NCBI GenBank assembly: GCA_905250075.1
Contig: CAJNOP010000403.1
Location: 62,001 to 126,000, forward strand
Source: Rotaria sp. Silwood1
Taxonomy: Eukaryota > Rotifera > Eurotatoria > Philodinida > Philodinidae
DNA: 64,000 nucleotides
Direction: 5' to 3'
Shown here: piece by piece, positions 58,240 through 64,000 of the stretch
Layout of the letters: every line of letters starts with the position of its first letter
Numbering within the stretch: position 1 is the stretch's first letter
Notes under the pieces: generated by a model
What the model was told of the DNA's origin: nothing
Seen by the model: only the letters and a program-made list of their open reading frames with translations
Databases searched by the model: none
Program-made: the position numbers and the translations under genes

Positions 58240-59665
58240 TTCGTTGGTGTTGTGTAAATGAACGTGAATATAAAAAATGTCAATCATGGTCAAATGCATT
58301 ATCATCATCAAATATAACATTATCAAAATTAATTTGTATAGCTGGATTAGATAAATTTGATTGTTATAGAAAAATTTTTAATGATGAAGCAGATTTAATG
58401 ACTGCTGATTCAGGTGAAATATATACAGCTGATAGATATTATAATCTTGTACCTATTGCTAATGAAATTTATGCACCAACTTTTAATGGTAAATAATAAT
58501 AATAATAAATAAATATATAAACAAAATGTATATATATATATATTGTAATGTATGCTGTTGCCGTTGCTAAATGTACTGATTTAACAAGTAATTTATGGAA
58601 TTTACGTGGAAAAACAATTTGTTCAACAGCTATGGGTGATCTTGCTGGTTGACATGTTCCGGTTGATTATTTACATGTTATTAAAGAATTATATATTACT
58701 AATTGTCATATAAATAAACAAGCTGGTTAGTTAGTTTTTATTTTAAATATATTTAAAATATTTATTTTTCCAAATAAAAATAATAGGTGAATATTTTGGT
58801 CAAAGTTGTGTACCAGGTTCTCTTGATTATGATTATAATAAATTAAAAACAAATCCACGTGCATTATGTTTAAGATGTTATGCTTAAGGTTCAGATTATT
58901 GTTCACGTCACATCGAGAAATGTTTTATGGAAGTTCAGGAGCATTTCGTTGTTTAATTGAAGGTTTATTTATTTATTTATTCATGAATAAAATAAAATTT
59001 TTTGTTTTATTTTGAATAAAAATAAAAGCTCGTGGTGGTCATGTTGCATTTGTAATGCATACAGCAGTTATATCAAATACAGCTGGAAGAAATATTGGTC
59101 AATGGGCTCGACCATTACGTGCAAATGATTTTGAATTATTATGTAATAATGGAACACGTAAAACAATCGAAGCTTATAAAAGTTGTCATTTACTTCGAGT
59201 TCCAGCTAGAGTTTTAATGACATCAAGTTTGAATATTTTCTTTGTTTTTTCTTATTTTATTTGAATATGTGTTTTTGTTTTCATTAGATTTATTACCAGA
59301 TTTAGATAGACTTTATATATAGAATATGCTTAATTTTGCTCAACAATTATTTGGATCTGATACGTACGAATCGCTTTTTTTATTATTAAAAGTTTGACAA
59401 AAAAAACTAAATAATTTATTTTTATGTTTTGTTTAGAAATAAAGAATTTGCAATGTTTGATTCATTTTATGAACATCCAGATTTAATGTTTCTTAATGAT
59501 GCAACAGTGCAATTAACATGTATAACAACAAGTCTTGATGATTATCTTAGTCCAGATATAATACAATTATTACATCGTACTGAATCACAAATGTGTAATA
59601 TAGCTTCATATCATTTTATATCATATAACTTTTTCTTTTTTCTTATATTTTATTTGTATAAATAA
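58240..59665 (+). pseudogene. Transferrin-family lobe, broken
   Basis: One lobe of a transferrin/melanotransferrin-type iron-binding protein remains in about six exon-like blocks: RWCCVNEREYKKCQSWSNAL, then DEADLMTADSGEIYTADRYY (contains the Asp ligand region), YAVAVAKCTDLTSNLWNLRG, EYFGQSCVPGSLDYD, GGHVAFVMHTAVISNTAGRN, DFELLCNNGTRKTIEAYKSC and HLLRVPARVL. Stops interrupt conserved sequence: TGA at 58650-58652 in place of Trp in AGWHVP, TAA at 58885-58887, and TAG before NMLNFAQQLFG. A one-base frameshift lies near 58910, where HREMFYGSSGAFRCLIE continues in another frame. No start codon or signal peptide is found. The His ligand position (VPSH in vertebrates) reads VPAR. Introns are still recognisable, so this is a decayed host gene rather than a retrocopy. 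A functional homologous copy probably exists elsewhere in the degenerate tetraploid genome. Confidence 0.85.
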
Positions 59666-61852
59666 ATGTTTCATGAATCTCTTTGAATAAGAAAAATACC
59701 AAAAAAAAAAACATTCCATTTTGTTTTTTTTTGTTTTTTTTATTCTGATATTGACAAATATGAAAATTCCGTCTGTATTTCTTTCAATATATATGTGTAT
59801 ATTTAAATTTGTTTGTTTTTCTTTTTCTATGAATTTGTTCAATTTGTGTATGAAAATGCCTTTTTTGTTTTTATTACTTTTATTACTAATCTTCTTTTTG
59901 CACAAAGAGATCAATATTATATATAATCTAAAACGCACTTTAATCCTATTGATAGGCTCAATTTTTTTTATACATTATAGATAAATAATAAACAAATATT
60001 AAGGTAAAACATGGTTTTTTTTTTCTTTATTGTTTATTTTAATTTCTATTCTATTTTATGAATAACAACAAGATTAATTCAATAAATAAATCAATATAAT
60101 ATATAAATATATTTATTTAAACTATTGCTTAACAAATATTGAGATCAATTTTTAAGTGAAATAATAAATCTTAGTTAATTATGATTTATGTTTGAAATGA
60201 AGAAAATTAACTTTAATAAATATCTAATAAATAAATAATGATTGAATATTTTTTTTTATTAATTATTTTAATATTTATTTATGTAGAAGTGTTATATTGT
60301 CCAACTGAAAACAATTATTAGAATTTATAGGTTTTATCGCTATATATTTGTCTATTTAAAAAGAAAAAAAAATATCGAATATAGTTTGATAAGTCATTTA
60401 TAATACGAATAATAATCAAATAAAAATATACCTATTTATTTAATCGTTTTTTACTTTCCAATTATTAATCGAATATTGATGATTACTTTTAGTTTTTTTT
60501 TTCATTAAACAAAAAAAATCTGTAAGCTTAGAAAGCATTTTTTGATGAAAGAACCTTTTATATGTTGATGATTAGTAGAATTAACGATCGAATATTTTTT
60601 AGTTTTAATTATTCATTTAACAAATAAATAGATATTAGTTTTTTTAAAATTTAATCTAATTATACATGTATTATTAAGAGAAACTTTGTTTTCTTTTTTC
60701 AAAAGAAGATATTTGTTTGATTAATAAAACGATTTTTGAAATATTATTTCTATAAAATGATGTTATTCTTAAATTAAATCAATAAAGAAAAATATTGGTA
60801 GGATAAGATATTCTATAAAATAATTATTGATAGCATAATTGAGAGAGAGATGGTTCATGTAAAAACTTGATATTCCTTTGAAATAAAATCGATTTGAATT
60901 ATATTTATTTAACAGAATTCTTTGAATATGTGGTGTGGGTGTGGGGTATTAGGGTGGGTGTGGGGTGGGTGTGTGGGTGTGGGGTGGGTGTGTGGGTGTG
61001 GGTGTGGGTACGAACGCCGTCTTCTACACGCTCACACCCATCCACACTCGCACCCACACCCACCGACACCGACACTCACACCCACTCCCACACCGACACC
61101 AACACTCCCACACCCACACCCCACACCCACCCGCAGTCAGAAACCGGATTTTTCATGTACATTCATAAGATATGTTTGAAAATGCTAGTCCATTTTCCAT
61201 AAGTTATACTTTCTCGACTGGTTAATATTTTCTTGTTTAGCCATTTTTTTGTGGTGGGTGGTATGATGATATAAAATTACTAAGCCAAACCTTCGACATT
61301 TTTAGTGTTAGCCAAAAAGACGAGACAATGACAGAAGGGTCACATCCACACAAAATAGCATAAAAGGAAAATATTACCAAGTTTTGATTGTGGAAATATG
61401 ACTTGGACTGATCATTAGATCATAACGATCATTGTCGGTTGTATCGAGAATTAGAGAATCGACGGTGGATTCTCTTTCAAGCTGACAGAATAGTTTATGG
61501 TCTATTTATAAATATGTTTTTGGACTCTGAGCAGTATTTGGTATGTCAAACAGACATATTCAGTCAAGAAAAAGAAAGATTTTAAAAATTTCCGCGATTA
61601 ATCGTCGATTTTTTGCGATTTCCATGACATGGATGTATATTGTTTTTGCATGTTCACGCCCAGACCGCTTCTTATGCTCGTTTTTAGACTGTTTTTTTTT
61701 TAATGTTTACGAAATATCTTCATCATGAGATCATTTTCGAGCTCTTACTTAGTTATCAGTGGCGATTGGAATTAAGGATAGCTACGTCTAACTTGCGTCA
61801 TTCTTTTTTTATTTGAAACGACTTTTCTCTATCTACAGAGTTTTCTCACGTT
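59666..61852. other. AT-rich intergenic stretch with telomere-like array
   Basis: Apart from the array at 60931-61134, no gene or repeat is recognised. T-rich and A-rich tracts dominate 59700-60900. Confidence 0.5.
60931..61134. repeat. TGTGGG telomere-like array, head-to-head
   Basis: G-rich arm 60931-61009 (GTGTGGGTGTGGGG, GTGGGTGTGTGGGTGTGGGG units), a 21-base spacer (61010-61030), then C-rich arm 61031-61134 (CACACCCATCCACACTCG, CACACCCACACCCCACACCC). This is the largest of the arrays, with the same orientation as the others. Variants such as CACCGACACCGACAC suggest local tandem growth. Confidence 0.85.
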
Positions 61853-62973
61853 TTAATTGTCAGGTAAATAAAAATATTCCCATAATTCAAATAATGGCAA
61901 TTGTTCATTTGTCAATACTGTCTTCTCCATTATTACCAACGTATCAAATTGTACCCTTAACATATAATTTGTCGTCTCAAAAGTTTCATCATTCCGAGTT
62001 TGTATCATAAACAACACTTCCCGTTTCACTGGATTCCATACATCTTTTGTGACCTCTATATCTTCTCCCTGCTTTGTTTGAAATAACATAACTAGTGATT
62101 CATTTTTATATGGAAATTTTCCACTTTGATATGGATCCAGATGAAACATAAAAAGACTCAATTCAATTGAACCATGTTGCCATGTACACAAAACCAATTT
62201 TGTCTTCTCAATATCATATGTCATCGTTAAGAAATTATGTACATCTGGCATCAGATGAAAATCTGTGACGATATCTTCTTTCACTCCAACTAAATTTAAA
62301 TCCATTTTAATCCAATATGCATTTACACTTGGATTGTCAAAACGTGTACGCACTTGAATAATCCAGTTTTCATTATAATCAAAACAGGAACACCAAGCAA
62401 ATGGAAATGTATATTTCTCACCATCTTGTTTTGTATAAACTTTAACAACGTCTAAAGTTACCGTATCATACTCTTCGATAAACAAAGTAAATGTAGAAAC
62501 GTCTCGTAATCCAAAGAGACGTTTACGTAAAGGATCATAGTGTAGGAAATGAAAGTGCCCATCTTTTAATATCCATTTACTTTGACGGTATTCTCTGGTT
62601 TTATAGTTGTATGAGAACAGTAACAAACGTTGAAATGAAGTAGCGCATTGAATAGGCATGTAGATAAGGTGCATATCTGGATTTATTGCAACGGGGCCAG
62701 CAACAAAATAGTAGAGGTCAGATTTATCATGTACATCAAAGGTGAAATTGGCAACATCGGATAGTCTTTTTAGGGTGGTGTCGAAGACAGAGATGTTGCC
62801 ATAGTGTGGAAAGATGTCGGCACTGAATTAGAAATGTCAAAACAAGTCAAAATTGCATTGTGTGTGAATGTTTCAAGAGCTACCTACTTATGATATGGTT
62901 TTATTGTATAGTATTCCGAAGTAATAACAGTAGTGGGTAGAAGGAATAAAACTTCTAGACAGATAAGTAACAT
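61853..62973 (-). CDS. Secreted protein of unknown family
   Basis: Predicted 351-residue protein in two exons (62888-62973 and 61853-62822) joined in phase by a 65-bp intron. It begins with a signal peptide MLLICLEVLFLLPTTVITSE. The rest is rich in beta-strand-like segments of similar spacing (GNISVFDTTLKRLSDVANFT, HFHFLHYDPLRKRLFGLRDV, CSCFDYNENWIIQVRTRFDN, DVWNPVKREVLFMIQTRNDE), which suggests a beta-propeller-like fold. That is inference only. It has few Cys (5). Third codon positions are richer in C than in the core genes. I do not recognise the family. It could be a bdelloid-specific or transferred secreted protein. Confidence 0.72.
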
Positions 62974-64000
62974 GGTTGCAAATGTGCGTATTGTAACACA
63001 CTTGCTGTCCTTTTATTTTATTTTGTCTCTTATCTAAAGTAAACATTAGGCAATTCTTTATAGAATAACAAGAACAGTAAGAAGCCAAATGTCGATATCA
63101 GAATGACTTTACAAGTTAGTGATGCAGAGAATAAAAGTTGTTACATAGCTAGCCACATTAGAAGTAACTTCTGTTGATCTTAGACGTAAGCAAAATAATC
63201 TAACTGTAGTATAATACGCTAAAGAAAAACCGTGCTCACGGAAATTTACAAAATCTTTTTTTTTGTAGTACTCTATCAGGTGAATAATGGAGAGTTAAGC
63301 ATTAAGATGCACTTTTTTTTTCATAGAGAAAACCATTTCGGTCATTAAAATGCAATAATTACACTGCGTAACACGACATCAAGCATTAAAATCATTATTC
63401 CTTAGTTGCCATATTGTGTATGGCATTAAAATGAAGTTTTTTCATGATCATGCAAATGGATAAGGGCCCAGAATTTAGTCTAATATCTTACCAATATTCA
63501 TCATCGGTATTTTTTCCTCAAAAATAAATTGCTTTTTCTTCTATTCTAATTGTGGTTGAATAGAAAGGGAAGAAATAGGGTGTGACTGTGTGTGTGGCAG
63601 AGATGTCCACAACGACGCTGCCGCTGTGGCCGTGGAGTCGTGGTAGCGACAGATTATCAGCCGCGATGGGCATCTATGATGTCTACACCCCCACCGACAC
63701 CCTATGCAAAGCAAAAAAGGAATGATGAATTTTTTTTATTTGTCTTCTGTTGCCAATAATTGAAGCAGTTTCATGTCAAGTTTTGAAATTTCGATCAATT
63801 ATCTTATTTTCGTTTGTGAACAAAAACGATTCTGTATTGATTTCACTTGGATAGAGTCTTATGTGTTATTCAGTGAAAATCGAATATAAGGTTTGAATGA
63901 TATTGTTCATATTGAAAAAAATTGAATAACACGAGTTTTTATGGTTTACTCGCATGATCGAGTACGATCGTCATTAGCAAAGTGATTTATTCAAATTATT
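62974..64000. other. Intergenic stretch to the window end
   Basis: No supported exon. It contains a GC-rich insert (63578-63702) combining telomere-like arms with a hAT-like core. Confidence 0.5.
63578..63702. repeat. Telomere-like arms around a hAT-like GC-rich core
   Basis: Outer G-rich arm GGGTGTGACTGTGTGTGTGG (63578-63597) and C-rich arm CTACACCCCCACCGACACCC (63683-63702). The core 63598-63678 starts CAGAGATGTCCACAACGACG and ends (inverted) CATAGATGCCCATC, with GTGGC/GCCGC-type words inside. It is a hybrid of the two repeat themes of this window. No target duplication was found. Confidence 0.5.

Noticed and set aside
58126-58326. Minus-strand frame over the transferrin pseudogene
   Set aside because: It is the complement of the conserved RWCCVNEREYKKC block, whose plus-strand match to transferrin is clear.
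1-64000. tRNA, rRNA, CRISPR array, or retroelement (LTR, LINE or Penelope-like)
   Set aside because: No tRNA T-loop with matching arms, no rRNA stretch, no regular repeat-spacer array and no reverse transcriptase motif was found by reading. A covariance or profile search could still reveal small or degraded copies.

Overview
The window looks like nuclear DNA of a bdelloid rotifer (genus not assigned). It is very AT-rich, its genes are cut by many introns of about 50-70 bp, and it carries ordinary metazoan genes beside intronless genes of non-animal type (a GH45 cellulase and a PEP-carboxylase-like gene). It also holds arrays built on TGTGGG, the telomere hexamer reported for bdelloids. Exon structures were built by hand from reading frames and splice signals. 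For most of the multi-exon genes the exon phases were checked and add up.

Core half, about 3.3-42 kb: a tryparedoxin/nucleoredoxin-like protein (+), a single-RRM Musashi/DAZAP-like protein (-), mitochondrial ATP synthase gamma (+), DNA primase small subunit (+), a small nuclear-receptor-type DNA-binding protein (-), two neighbouring LOTUS-domain genes (-), a Kv potassium channel (-), the C-terminal part of a DHX9-like RNA helicase broken by an assembly gap (-), and a full phospholipase D with PX, PH and two HKD motifs (+). Two gene pairs lie only about 190-220 bp apart on the same strand with acceptor-like AG sites before the downstream start (ATP synthase/primase; the LOTUS pair). These are candidates for trans-spliced operons. 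The primase gene holds a textbook U12-type AT-AC intron carrying a hAT-type MITE.

Accessory half, about 42-64 kb: a foldback element, TGTGGG-like arrays that almost always run G-rich then C-rich (the orientation of a telomere-telomere joint), a mariner transposon with two frameshifts, the GH45 cellulase with an N-terminal PAN/Apple-like domain, a divergent intronless PEPC-like gene, a broken transferrin gene and a secreted protein of unknown family. This fits the subtelomere-like compartments known in bdelloids.

A recurring theme is short hAT-like inserts that begin YAGAGATG or similar and are filled with a short self-complementary word that differs from copy to copy (ATCGAT, CGGATCCG, GGGTCC, CCGGTC, TTTAAAGT). 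Three N-gaps are present (1516-1525, 31402-31411, 45277-45376). I found no rRNA, tRNA, CRISPR array or virus-like element.
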